A stretch of 64,000 nucleotides of DNA from Roseateles sp. YR242 (GTDB taxonomy: Bacteria; Pseudomonadota; Gammaproteobacteria; Burkholderiales; Burkholderiaceae_C): the NCBI RefSeq assembly GCF_900109745.1, contig NZ_FOAV01000003.1:186001-250000 (forward strand). The letters run 5' to 3'. The notes under the pieces are model-generated. The model saw only the letters and a program-made list of their open reading frames with translations. It searched no databases and was not told where the DNA came from. How positions within the stretch are numbered: the stretch's first letter is position 1; each line of letters begins with the position of its first letter. Below are positions 7,830 through 15,862 of the stretch, one piece after another. The position numbers and the translations under genes were made by a program.

Positions 7830-9214
7830 TGAACCCCGGCCTCATCCAGCTTCTTCGCAGCACCGGTCCGCAGCCGGCCGGCGCACTGGCGGAGCGCATG
7901 GCCATCAGCCGTCCCACCCTCAGCCGGCTGGTGAGGGCGGCGGGGGATGACCTGGTCAGCCTGGGTAACGCCCGGCGCACCGCCTATGCCGCCCGGCGGC
8001 CACTGCGGGGCGCTACCGCGCCGCTGCCGCTGTTTCGCATCGGCCTGGACGGCATGCCGGCGGAGATTGGTCAACTGGCGCTGATCCATCCCTACGGTTG
8101 CGCAGTCGAATTCCGGGCACCCTTCGGTTGGCCGATGGATGACACCATGAGCAACGGCTGGTTCGAAGGCCTGCCTTACCCGCTGCAGGACATGCGCCCG
8201 CAAGGTTTCCTCGGGCGCAATTTTGCCCGCCGTCACGCGGCGGTGCTGCAGGTGGGCGAAGACCCGTCGACCTGGTCGGACGATGACGCCCTGTACGCGC
8301 TGGCCGTGCTCGGCGCGGACACCCCTGGCGACCTGCTGGTGGGGGAGGCAGCGTGCCGCCTGTGGCTGGCCCATGTCCAGTCGGTCAAGGCCGGCACCGC
8401 CGAGCCCGGCGTCACGGATGAGCAGCAGGCCGCCCGCTACCCGGCCTATGCCCAGCAGGCCCTGTCCCTGGGCATTGCCGGTTCGTCTGCAGGCGGTGAA
8501 TTCCCGAAGTTCACCGCGCTGCGCCGTCGCCCGGACGGGTCGGATCAGCACGTGCTGGTGAAGTTCTCCGGCTCGGACGATTCGCCCGGTACGCAACGCT
8601 GGTCCGACCTGCTGGTGTGCGAGCACCTCGCCGGCCGCGTGGTCCAGGCCGAGCTGGGGGTAGCCGCCGCCACGTCCCGTATCGCCCAGGCCGGTGGTCG
8701 GACCTTCCTGGAGGTGGATCGATTCGATCGCCACGGCGCGCTGGGCCGCTCGGCGCTGGTGTCCTGGCTCTCTGTCAATTCCGCCCTGGTGGGCCAGGTC
8801 GGCCGTCCCTGGGCGGACACCGTCAGCGCCCTGCTGCCGCAGCGCTGGGTCACCCGTCAGGCGATCGAGGTCATCCGGACGGTCTGGATGTTCGGCCAGT
8901 TGATCGGCAATACCGACATGCATGACGGCAACCTCTCGTTCGTGCCGGCCGGCGGCGCCCGTGCCAACGGCCTGGCGCTAGCGCCCACCTACGACATGCT
9001 GCCGATGGGCTATGCGCCGGTGCGCGGCGTGGAGCTGACGCCCTGGACGTTCACCCCCCGCTTGCCGCTCCCGGCCGAAACTGCCGCATGGAATCAGGCC
9101 GCCCGGGCCGCCGTGGTGTTCTGGCAGACAGCGGCCGCCGATGCACGGATCAGCGGGGAGTTTCAGCGGATCTGCGCGGCCAATGCGCAATCGCTGGCGC
9201 AGTGGCTGGCTTGA
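7829..9214 (+). CDS. HipA-like serine/threonine kinase with N-terminal HTH domain (YjjJ/HipH type)
   Basis: 461-residue protein. Residues about 1-60 form a helix-turn-helix (ALAERMAISRPTLSRLVRAAGD); the rest is a HipA-type kinase. The Gly-rich GSSAGGEFPKF segment resembles the ATP/Lys region, and the catalytic block is IGNTDMHDGNLSF with D363 as likely catalytic base, followed by PTYDMLPM. In two-gene hipBA systems a separate HipB provides DNA binding and antitoxin activity; no hipB gene is adjacent and here the HTH is fused, as in Escherichia coli YjjJ. Start 7829 is chosen by similarity of the N-terminus to that family; there is no good Shine-Dalgarno, and an in-frame TTG at 7766 is the alternative. 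Possible target: a tRNA synthetase or other GTPase; unknown here. Confidence 0.88.
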   Translation: MNPGLIQLLRSTGPQPAGALAERMAISRPTLSRLVRAAGDDLVSLGNARRTAYAARRPLRGATAPLPLFRIGLDGMPAEIGQLALIHPYGCAVEFRAPFGWPMDDTMSNGWFEGLPYPLQDMRPQGFLGRNFARRHAAVLQVGEDPSTWSDDDALYALAVLGADTPGDLLVGEAACRLWLAHVQSVKAGTAEPGVTDEQQAARYPAYAQQALSLGIAGSSAGGEFPKFTALRRRPDGSDQHVLVKFSGSDDSPGTQRWSDLLVCEHLAGRVVQAELGVAAATSRIAQAGGRTFLEVDRFDRHGALGRSALVSWLSVNSALVGQVGRPWADTVSALLPQRWVTRQAIEVIRTVWMFGQLIGNTDMHDGNLSFVPAGGARANGLALAPTYDMLPMGYAPVRGVELTPWTFTPRLPLPAETAAWNQAARAAVVFWQTAAADARISGEFQRICAANAQSLAQWLA

Positions 9215-9219
9215 TGCGT

Positions 9220-10593
9220 TCAATGCGCGTGCGCCCGCCGCAACCGACGGTGCACGGCCCGGGCCTTGGGCACCCAGCCCAGCCGCGCCCAGCGGCGCCA
9301 CATGAGCAGCCCGCGTATCCATTCATCCGACGCGTAGGCGATCCACACGCCCACCAGGCCCAGGCCCAGCACCTCTCCTAGCAGCCAACTGCCGCCGGCC
9401 AGGACCACCAGCATGGAGCCAGCGCCCACCATCACGGGGTAGCGCGCATCGCCCGACGCCCGCAGGGCATTGATGACCACCAGGTTGAAGGTGCGACCTG
9501 GCTCCAGCACGATGGTCAGCACCATGAGAATGACGGCGGTGCTGACGATGCGGGTGTCGTGCGTGAAAAGTTCCAGCAGCCAGGGAGAGGCCATCGCCAT
9601 GACGCTGGCCACGCCCACGCTGATGGCCAGCCCCCGTGCCAATGCCCGCCGCACCAGCCGGTGCGCTTCATGCAACTGGCCCGCACCGATCAGGTGGCCC
9701 ACCACGATCTCTGCGGCAAAGCCGGTGGCCAAGCCCGGCAGCAGCACGAAGTTCATCAGCTGCGAGGCGTAGCTGTGCGCCGCCAGCGCGGACGCGCCGA
9801 GGTGCCCCGCCACCGCAATGCTCACCATGTAGGCCATGCGGTAGGCAATGTTCTCGGCCGCGCCGGGCAGGCCGATGTGCAGCACGGCCCCCAGCTCCTG
9901 GCGAGGCAGGCGCCACCAGTCCGGCCAGGTGGGGCGCAGTTGCAGACGCTCGCGCCACAGCCACACATGCAGGCCCATGCCCAGGCCACGGCTGATGAAC
10001 AGCGCCAGCGCAAAGCCCGGCAGGCCCAGGTGCGGCATCAGGGTCACCGACAGCAGCAACTGGGCCACCTGCATGACGATCAGCACCATCAGCGTGTCCC
10101 GGCTGCGCAGGTGGGCTCGCATGACGCTGGCCATGGAGGCATTCCAGGCGTCCAGCATCATGGCCGGCGCCAGCGCCATGAGGAAGGGCTGCGACAGCGG
10201 TAGCACGGAGGCGGGCGCATTCATGAGCTGCAGCAGCGGCCCGGCGAACACCACCGCCATCAACGCCGTGATGCCGCCGATCCAGCTGCTGGCGCCCAGC
10301 GCTGCACGCGCAGTGGCATCCGCCACGGCGCGCCGGCCGCTGCCCAGCGACTGCGTGATCACCACACTGATGCCGGCGCCAATGATGCGAAAGAGGATGA
10401 AGAGCGTCGCGGCCAGCTGGTTGGCCAGCGCGAATGCAGCGCCGGACGCGTCCGACACGCGGGCCGCCAGCATCGTACCGATGAGGCCGACCGCGATGTT
10501 CAGGCACAGCTCCAGGAAGAGCGGCCAGGCCAGCGCGAACAAGCGTGGGGACGACGCAGGCGTCGAAGAGGAGGACGGGGACGGGGACGACAT
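9220..10593 (-). CDS. MATE family efflux transporter
   Basis: 457-residue inner-membrane protein with about twelve hydrophobic segments in two similar halves, typical of MATE (multidrug and toxic compound extrusion) carriers, which use Na+ or H+ gradients to expel cationic compounds. Family-like segments include GTMLAARVSD early, IGLPGAAENIAYRMAYMVS in the middle and VINALRASGDARYPVMVG in the second half. The gene is convergent with the HipA-like kinase gene, ending 5 bases from it. The N-terminus (Ser/Pro-rich) may start slightly downstream. Substrate unknown. Confidence 0.92.
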   Translation of the reverse strand: MSSPSPSSSSTPASSPRLFALAWPLFLELCLNIAVGLIGTMLAARVSDASGAAFALANQLAATLFILFRIIGAGISVVITQSLGSGRRAVADATARAALGASSWIGGITALMAVVFAGPLLQLMNAPASVLPLSQPFLMALAPAMMLDAWNASMASVMRAHLRSRDTLMVLIVMQVAQLLLSVTLMPHLGLPGFALALFISRGLGMGLHVWLWRERLQLRPTWPDWWRLPRQELGAVLHIGLPGAAENIAYRMAYMVSIAVAGHLGASALAAHSYASQLMNFVLLPGLATGFAAEIVVGHLIGAGQLHEAHRLVRRALARGLAISVGVASVMAMASPWLLELFTHDTRIVSTAVILMVLTIVLEPGRTFNLVVINALRASGDARYPVMVGAGSMLVVLAGGSWLLGEVLGLGLVGVWIAYASDEWIRGLLMWRRWARLGWVPKARAVHRRLRRAHAH

Positions 10594-10706
10594 TGGGCGG
10601 CGGCGGCAGGCGGGACATCGGCTGCGGCGGTCCGGGGATTGTGACGGCGCGCGGCGGCGGCAGGTGCATCAGCCGCGTTACCAATGTGAGGCGGATGCGC
10701 AACGCC

Positions 10707-10964
10707 TCAGGAACAGGTGGGCTGATCCCCGCTTGCGGCCCGTACCGGCGGCGGCTCGCCACGGATGAAGGCAACGCGCTCTTCATCGCTGGCCTGGCGC
10801 AGATCAACCAGCGCGGCGCGCGTTCCGTAGAGCTCGTCCAGCTCCTCCAGCATCATGGCGTGCGGCGGCGACACGACCGGAAGGGCGCGTATCCATCGGC
10901 GAGGGCGGCCATCCAGGCGGTACTCCACCACCCAGAGGACACAACTGTCCAGCACGTGAGCCAT
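10707..10964 (-). CDS. Small hypothetical protein, 85 residues
   Basis: Not recognised. It encodes a soluble-looking polypeptide starting MAHVLDSCVLWVVEYR, with charged middle (EELDELYGTR) and a Pro-rich tail ending PTCS. Codon choice and amino-acid mix are normal for the genome, which argues that it is real. It lies between the MATE gene and the phospholipase gene on the same strand, with more than 100 bases on either side, so it may be a single-gene unit. No domain, signal peptide or membrane segment is evident. Confidence 0.55.
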   Translation of the reverse strand: MAHVLDSCVLWVVEYRLDGRPRRWIRALPVVSPPHAMMLEELDELYGTRAALVDLRQASDEERVAFIRGEPPPVRAASGDQPTCS

Positions 10965-11119
10965 GTCGTCAGCCTAGTCAAACCGGGCCGCCCGCGCCAT
11001 TGGGGGCGGCCACCGGAATGCGCCATATTCATCGAAACCGGCGGGCGCAACAGGACGTAACGGCGTGGGAGCGCGCCCCACCCCGTGAAGTGAGTGGGCA
11101 CCAACAGAGCATCAGGCGG

Positions 11120-12361
11120 TCAACGCCATTCCACGACCGAAATTCCCAGTCCGAACCGGGTCTCACGGAAGTTGTAGTCGATCAGGCTTTCGCCGTAACC
11201 GCTGAAGAGCTGCGCGTAACCATGCAGGCCGCCACCGATGGGGAAGGCCCATTCCAGCTGGCCGGAACCGCGTGAGCGGTCGCCGGAGCGCAGGCTGTGG
11301 CGCGCCTGGACACTGAAGACGTTGCGCCCCCATTTGTGGGTGACCAGCATTTCGGCGCGGCCCACATAGTCCTCGATACCTGGGTTGTCGTCAGACCCGT
11401 CATGGAGACGAACCCACGGACGCAGGGACACGGTGGTGTCGTTGCGCTCCAGGCTGACTTCCCCGATGACGCGGTTCCAGCTGCGCGAATACGGCTGGGC
11501 CCGGCCGTTGGACTGGTGGTTCAGGCTGAGGCTGGCCATGCGGGCGGTCCAGCCGAAGGGCAGGGCCACGCCCATGCCGTGGGTCAGCATCAATTCGGGT
11601 TCGTAGTTGGTCTCGCGGAAGGGCCGTGAAATGCGCCCGTTGTAGACCTGCCAGCGGGAGCTCTGGGTGTAGCCACCCCACAGGGCAAGGGTGCCGTGGT
11701 CGTTGAGGCTCCAGAGCTTGGACTTGAGGCTGACCTGGAACTTGGCTTCGTTCTTGTTCAGGCCCAGCGCATCCACCACGCCGTTGTCGGGCGATTCGGA
11801 GGTGCGGGGGGCCTGGTTGGCCCGGGACGTCCAGGAGACCGGCAGCAGGTAGACCGGTTTGTAAGGGCGGGGCAGGAAGGCCGGGAGCTGGTCCCGGCAG
11901 GAGAGTTCCCAGCGCTCGGACAGCGTGGAGCCCAGGTAGTCACGCGCGCTGCCGGTGAGGCTGGCCGGGCGGGCACACGGGTCCACAGGGTCGTTGGCGG
12001 CGGGCTGGTTGGGCGCGGCCACCGGCACCAGGGCGATGGCGTTGGTGGTGGCCCCGTTCAGGGTGGGCGGGGCAGTGACCGGCTCGGGCGCGGCACGGCC
12101 GTGGATGCGGTCGTAGCAGGCCAGGCGGTCGGTGGCGTCCGGGATGCGGGTGCAGGCGTCGGCGCTGAGCGGGGCGTCCGAACTCGCCGCCACGGTGGCC
12201 GGTGCGGTGGCGCCCATGCCAGCCGGCACGGGCACCGTTCCCGATGTGGCCGACGGTGCCGGGGCCATGCCTTGCGCCAGGCATGGCGCCATGCCGACCG
12301 TGCCGGCCAACCCACTCAGAACGACCACGGCTCGCAGACCGGGCTGACATAAAAGCTTCAC
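11120..12361 (-). CDS. pldA: Outer-membrane phospholipase A (OMPLA)
   Basis: 413-residue outer-membrane enzyme hydrolysing sn-1 and sn-2 acyl chains of phospholipids that reach the outer leaflet. The catalytic motif LNHQSNGR supplies His282 and Ser284, and SRSWNRV gives the third residue (Asn296); the C-terminus ends in aromatic/basic VVEWR as beta-barrels often do. GTG at 12361 is taken as start because AGGGAG sits 6 bases upstream and a clean signal peptide (to about residue 30) follows; ATG codons further upstream give a charged extension. About 110 residues separate signal and barrel, including DACTRIPDATDRLACYD, a motif seen at the N-terminus of several secreted proteobacterial proteins. 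Divergent from the glycosidase gene. Confidence 0.92.
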   Translation of the reverse strand: MKLLCQPGLRAVVVLSGLAGTVGMAPCLAQGMAPAPSATSGTVPVPAGMGATAPATVAASSDAPLSADACTRIPDATDRLACYDRIHGRAAPEPVTAPPTLNGATTNAIALVPVAAPNQPAANDPVDPCARPASLTGSARDYLGSTLSERWELSCRDQLPAFLPRPYKPVYLLPVSWTSRANQAPRTSESPDNGVVDALGLNKNEAKFQVSLKSKLWSLNDHGTLALWGGYTQSSRWQVYNGRISRPFRETNYEPELMLTHGMGVALPFGWTARMASLSLNHQSNGRAQPYSRSWNRVIGEVSLERNDTTVSLRPWVRLHDGSDDNPGIEDYVGRAEMLVTHKWGRNVFSVQARHSLRSGDRSRGSGQLEWAFPIGGGLHGYAQLFSGYGESLIDYNFRETRFGLGISVVEWR

Positions 12362-12427
12362 TGGCGACTCCCTTTCAAGCCCGCGCCTCATGGCAAACGA
12401 AATGCCCGGCTCCCTAAAATCAATCGC

Positions 12428-13387
12428 ATGGCCCTCCTTCGCCTCATGTTCCTCACCCACGCCGCTCGCGCCATGTCAGGTGGCAGGTCCACCCTCCTGC
12501 TGCTGGCCACCGCCCTGCTCCTGGCCGGCTGTGCATCTCCGGCGGGGCCAGCGCCCGACGTCGGAGATGTCGAGCCGGAGGCCGCCCAGTGGACGCCGGT
12601 GGGCCATCAGGCGGGCCTTGTTTATGAACGGGAAGCCCGTGAACCGGGTCAGGTCTTGCACTGGCTGCGGCTGGATCTGCAGGACCCGACCCTGCAGCTG
12701 ACGCTGACCCCACCAGCAGAGAAGGGCCGCCCGCTGGACCGCTTCGACGGCGCCGCTCAGGCACTGGCGGCGCTGAACGCCTCCTTCTTTACCGCCGCGT
12801 TCGAGCCACGCGGGTGGACGGTCTCCGAGGGGCAGGCCTGGGCGCCCGTGCTGGCCGCCGCCGACAGCCCCTTGCTCAGTTGCGATCGTCTTGGCCGTTG
12901 CCAGATGACACTCAGCCCACCAGTCCCGTCGCCCCCAAGCCCTTGGCTGGCCGTGGCGGGCACGCCCTGGCTGGTGCGTAACGGCCAGGCCCGCCAGCCC
13001 GGCGACGATCAGGGCTGCGGCTTTTGCATCACACGCCATCCCCGTACCGCCGTGGGTCTGGATGCCAGTGGGCGCTACCTCACGCTGGTGCTGGTGGAAG
13101 GCCGGCAGGTCCAGGCTGACGGGCTGGCCCTGGCGGACCTGGCGGCGCGAATGGCGGCGCGCGGCGTGCATCAAGGCCTGAACCTGGACGGTGGCGGCAG
13201 CACGGCCCTGCTGATCGAAGGTCGCCTGGTCACCGGCCGCCCCTTCAATGAACCGGCGTTACGGCCGCTGGCCAATGCACTGCTGATCCATACCGTTGCA
13301 CACTGGCGCATCCCGGCCGCCGCCGGGACCCCTGCTCCTTCTCCCACCGCTGATCGTGCCCCGGCAAACCCTGGCGCCACTCCATGA
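12428..13387 (+). CDS. Phosphodiester glycosidase (NAGPA/DUF2233) lipoprotein
   Basis: 319-residue predicted lipoprotein with lipobox LLAGC (Cys35; Cys20 if the ATG at 12473 is the true start, which would give a more normal signal length). The C-terminal half carries the NAGPA family signature GLNLDGGGSTALL and the HPRTAVGLDASGR segment. Family members remove GlcNAc-1-phosphate caps or act on related phosphodiester-linked sugars; no bacterial substrate is assured. The stop overlaps the start of the next gene by ATGA, tying it to the L,D-transpeptidase-like lipoprotein and, further on, murQ. A role on cell-wall or teichoic-acid-like glycans is an inference from context. Confidence 0.85.
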   Translation: MALLRLMFLTHAARAMSGGRSTLLLLATALLLAGCASPAGPAPDVGDVEPEAAQWTPVGHQAGLVYEREAREPGQVLHWLRLDLQDPTLQLTLTPPAEKGRPLDRFDGAAQALAALNASFFTAAFEPRGWTVSEGQAWAPVLAAADSPLLSCDRLGRCQMTLSPPVPSPPSPWLAVAGTPWLVRNGQARQPGDDQGCGFCITRHPRTAVGLDASGRYLTLVLVEGRQVQADGLALADLAARMAARGVHQGLNLDGGGSTALLIEGRLVTGRPFNEPALRPLANALLIHTVAHWRIPAAAGTPAPSPTADRAPANPGATP

Positions 13388-14808
13388 CCTGCACCCTGCC
13401 CTTGTCACCGTCCCTGTCTCCTTCAATGCCCCGCTCCACGCTCGCGGGCTTGCCGCTTCGCTGGGGGCCGCTTGCCATCGCGGCCCTGCTGGCGGCATGC
13501 GCCACCAAGGCGCCGGCTCCCACACCACCGGGTCCACGCTCGGCGGCGGCGGCGAATGACTTCAGTCCGGCGGCGCTCCAGGCGCTGCGGCCGGCGCAGT
13601 TCCACTCCACCGTCGGCACTGCGGCACAGGCGCGTGACCGGCTGGAGCTGGATCGCGCCCGGTTGCGTGGCGCGGTCAGTGCCGCACGGGTGAATCCGCA
13701 GGACACCGCGGTGCTGCGAGAACTGGCGGAGGGCTTGCGGATCGCCGCGCACTACAACATCGAGCTGGACACCGCCCGCCCGGCGCTGCTGGCCGCCTTG
13801 CCCGCCCTGGACCGTCAACCGGCGGACGTCCAACGGCCGCTGCTGACCGCCGCCTACACGCTCTACCCGCAGGATGCGGCGCCGCTGCTGCGGGACCTGC
13901 TGCCGCGACTGGCCACGCCGCGTGAGTTCGCGATTGCGGCCTACACGTTGATGCGGACACGGCAGCCTGCCGATCTGGCGCTGGTACGGGCGCAGTTGAT
14001 CCCGCGCGATGCTTATGAACCACGCCTGCAGGCCTTGGCTCAGGCCCTGGCCGTGGCGGAAGGAACCGCCCAGGCGGCCCGGCCGCCGCTGGCCGATCTG
14101 CTGGCGGTGCGGCCGGGGTTCCCGGTGGTGTTCAGTTTCCAGCGTCCCGGGCGCCAGCAGATGGGATTGGCGCTGGTGAGGCAGGCGGACGGCCGGTTTG
14201 TGCGGCGCACCGATGGCGGGCTGTTCAATGTGGCGCAGTTGGCGCTGTCCAGCAGCGGGCTGCCGGGGACGATCACGCTGGGCAATACGCCTCAGGGCCT
14301 CTTCGCGATCCAGGGGGCCGGGCGGGCGGCCAGCAATGTCTGGATCGGACCGACGCCGTATCTGCATTCAAAGGTGCCGGTGGAGGCCAGCGTGGCGGAT
14401 TTTGAGCAACGGGCACCTTCGGCCGTGGAGCCGGGATGGTCGGTGGACCGGTACCGCGCACTGCTGCCCGCAAGCTGGCGCGACTACGCGCCGCTGCAGG
14501 AAGCCTGGCTGGCCGGCCTGGCCGGACGCGACGAGATGCTGATGCATGGAAGCACGATCGACCCCCGTTATTACCAGGGGAGCAGTTACTTCCCGGGAAC
14601 ACCGTCGGATGGGTGCATGGTGGCGATGGAGTACTGGGACGCGGCGGGGACGATGGTCCACAGCGATCAGTTGGCCCTGCTGCAGGCGTTTACGGGGCAA
14701 GGGCGGGATCGGGGGTATCTGGTGCTGGTGGAGCTGGATCCGTCTCCACGTGCCGTGAGTCTGGCCGAGGTGATTGACGCCGTGGTGCAGGCGGAGGGGC
14801 GGCTTTGA
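13384..14808 (+). CDS. L,D-transpeptidase-like lipoprotein with variant SDGC active site
   Basis: 474-residue lipoprotein (lipobox LLAAC, Cys39). Residues about 60-250 are a helical, Ala/Leu-rich domain; the C-terminal part contains LMHGSTID followed 20 residues later by TPSDGCM, giving His388, Ser408, Asp409, Gly410 and Cys411. This has the spacing of the YkuD L,D-transpeptidase signature (HG-x(n)-S-H-G-C) but Asp replaces the usual His before Gly-Cys. If active it would bind m-DAP-containing stem peptides in the periplasm. It is translationally coupled to the glycosidase gene and sits directly before murQ. YkuD assignment is moderate; an unrelated cysteine hydrolase is the alternative. Confidence 0.65.
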   Translation: MTCTLPLSPSLSPSMPRSTLAGLPLRWGPLAIAALLAACATKAPAPTPPGPRSAAAANDFSPAALQALRPAQFHSTVGTAAQARDRLELDRARLRGAVSAARVNPQDTAVLRELAEGLRIAAHYNIELDTARPALLAALPALDRQPADVQRPLLTAAYTLYPQDAAPLLRDLLPRLATPREFAIAAYTLMRTRQPADLALVRAQLIPRDAYEPRLQALAQALAVAEGTAQAARPPLADLLAVRPGFPVVFSFQRPGRQQMGLALVRQADGRFVRRTDGGLFNVAQLALSSSGLPGTITLGNTPQGLFAIQGAGRAASNVWIGPTPYLHSKVPVEASVADFEQRAPSAVEPGWSVDRYRALLPASWRDYAPLQEAWLAGLAGRDEMLMHGSTIDPRYYQGSSYFPGTPSDGCMVAMEYWDAAGTMVHSDQLALLQAFTGQGRDRGYLVLVELDPSPRAVSLAEVIDAVVQAEGRL

Positions 14809-14820
14809 GCGGCGGGCCGG

Positions 14821-14836
14821 ATTACCGCCGGTTATG
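14821..14836 (+). promoter_or_regulatory. Candidate LysR-type box upstream of murQ
   Basis: ATTACCGCCGGTTATG: imperfect dyad ATTACC/GGTTAT with T-N11-A geometry (T14822, A14834), 59 bases before the murQ ATG. It matches the element at 27961-27976 at 12 of 16 positions. Inferred binding site for the LysR-type regulator encoded at 29687. Confidence 0.45.
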
Positions 14837-14894
14837 GTGGCACCGGCCCCTGGTATTGGCTGGCGTTTCTCGCGCCCTTTAGAGTGCCAAGGCC

Positions 14895-15788
14895 ATGCCC
14901 CACATCCTCAACACCGAGACACCCAGCCAGCAACATCCGGATCTGGATCTGTATGACAGCGCGCAGCTGGTGCAGGCGCTGGTGGACGATCAACAGGCAG
15001 CCCTGGATGCCGTGCGCGCCGCCGCACCGGCCCTGGCCGCCGCGGTGGAGGCGGCCCTGCCGCGCATCGCCGCAGGTGGGCGGCTGTTGTGGGCGGGCGC
15101 TGGCACGTCAGGGCGGCTGGGTGTGCTCGACAGCGTGGAACTGACCCCCACCTTCTCCTGGCCCCGTGAACGGGCCGTGGCGCTGATGGCGGGCGGTGCG
15201 TCCGCCATGTTCGTGGCGGTGGAAGGCGCGGAGGACGACGAAGCACAGGGCCGCCAGGATGTGCAAGCCGTGCAGCCCGGGCCGCAGGATGTGCTGCTGG
15301 GCATCGCCGCCTCGGGACAGACCCCCTATGTGCTGGGCGCACTGGCCGCCGCACGGGCCGCCGGCTGCCTGACCGTGGGCCTGGCCAACAACCCGGGGGC
15401 CGCTGTGCTGGCGGCGTGCGAATTCCCGGTGTTGCTGGACACCGGCGCCGAGATCATTTCCGGAAGCACCCGGCTGAAGGCCGGCACCGCCCAGAAGATC
15501 GCGCTGAACAGCTTTTCCAGCGCGCTGATGGTCCGGCTGAACAAGGTCTACGGCAACCTGATGGTGGACATGAAAGCCACCAACGCCAAGCTGGTGCGCC
15601 GAGCCGTGGCCCTCACCATGCGTGCTGCCAGCGTGGACGAGGCCAGTGCCCGCCGGGCCTTGGCCCAGTGCGATTTCAGCGTGAAGACCGCCATCGTGAT
15701 GTTGCGCCGGCAACTGCCCGCAGCCGAGGCGCTGCGGTCGCTGGAACGCCATGACGGCAGCGTGCGACGAGCGTTGGCGGAGCCTTGA
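14895..15788 (+). CDS. murQ: N-acetylmuramic acid 6-phosphate etherase
   Basis: 297-residue cytoplasmic SIS-domain lyase that splits the lactyl ether of MurNAc-6-phosphate to GlcNAc-6-phosphate and D-lactate, a key step in cell-wall sugar recycling. The phosphosugar site AGAGTSGRLGVLDSVE (67-82) and GAEIISGSTRLKAGTAQK (184-201) are diagnostic; E82 and E113 match the catalytic glutamates of E. coli MurQ. The N-terminus lacks the usual TE.RN start but length is normal. AAGG precedes the ATG. A candidate regulator box lies at 14821. It is followed by an AmpG-like importer, so substrate supply and cleavage are adjacent. Confidence 0.96.
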   Translation: MPHILNTETPSQQHPDLDLYDSAQLVQALVDDQQAALDAVRAAAPALAAAVEAALPRIAAGGRLLWAGAGTSGRLGVLDSVELTPTFSWPRERAVALMAGGASAMFVAVEGAEDDEAQGRQDVQAVQPGPQDVLLGIAASGQTPYVLGALAAARAAGCLTVGLANNPGAAVLAACEFPVLLDTGAEIISGSTRLKAGTAQKIALNSFSSALMVRLNKVYGNLMVDMKATNAKLVRRAVALTMRAASVDEASARRALAQCDFSVKTAIVMLRRQLPAAEALRSLERHDGSVRRALAEP

Positions 15789-15799
15789 GCGCCTCGGTC

Positions 15800-15859
15800 C
15801 GGTGTGACGCCGCCTGGCGTGACGCTTCCCGGTGCAACACGGCCTGATGCGACACTGCC
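15800..15859 (+). repeat. Four degenerate 15-bp tandem repeats between murQ and the importer gene
   Basis: Units start at 15800, 15815, 15830 and 15845 and share a core GTG-GACGC/TGC-ACAC (first unit CGGTGTGACGCCGCC). They fill nearly the whole gap and end 3 bases before the next ATG, so they occupy the place where a ribosome site is expected. Purpose unknown. Confidence 0.6.
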
Positions 15860-15862
15860 CCC

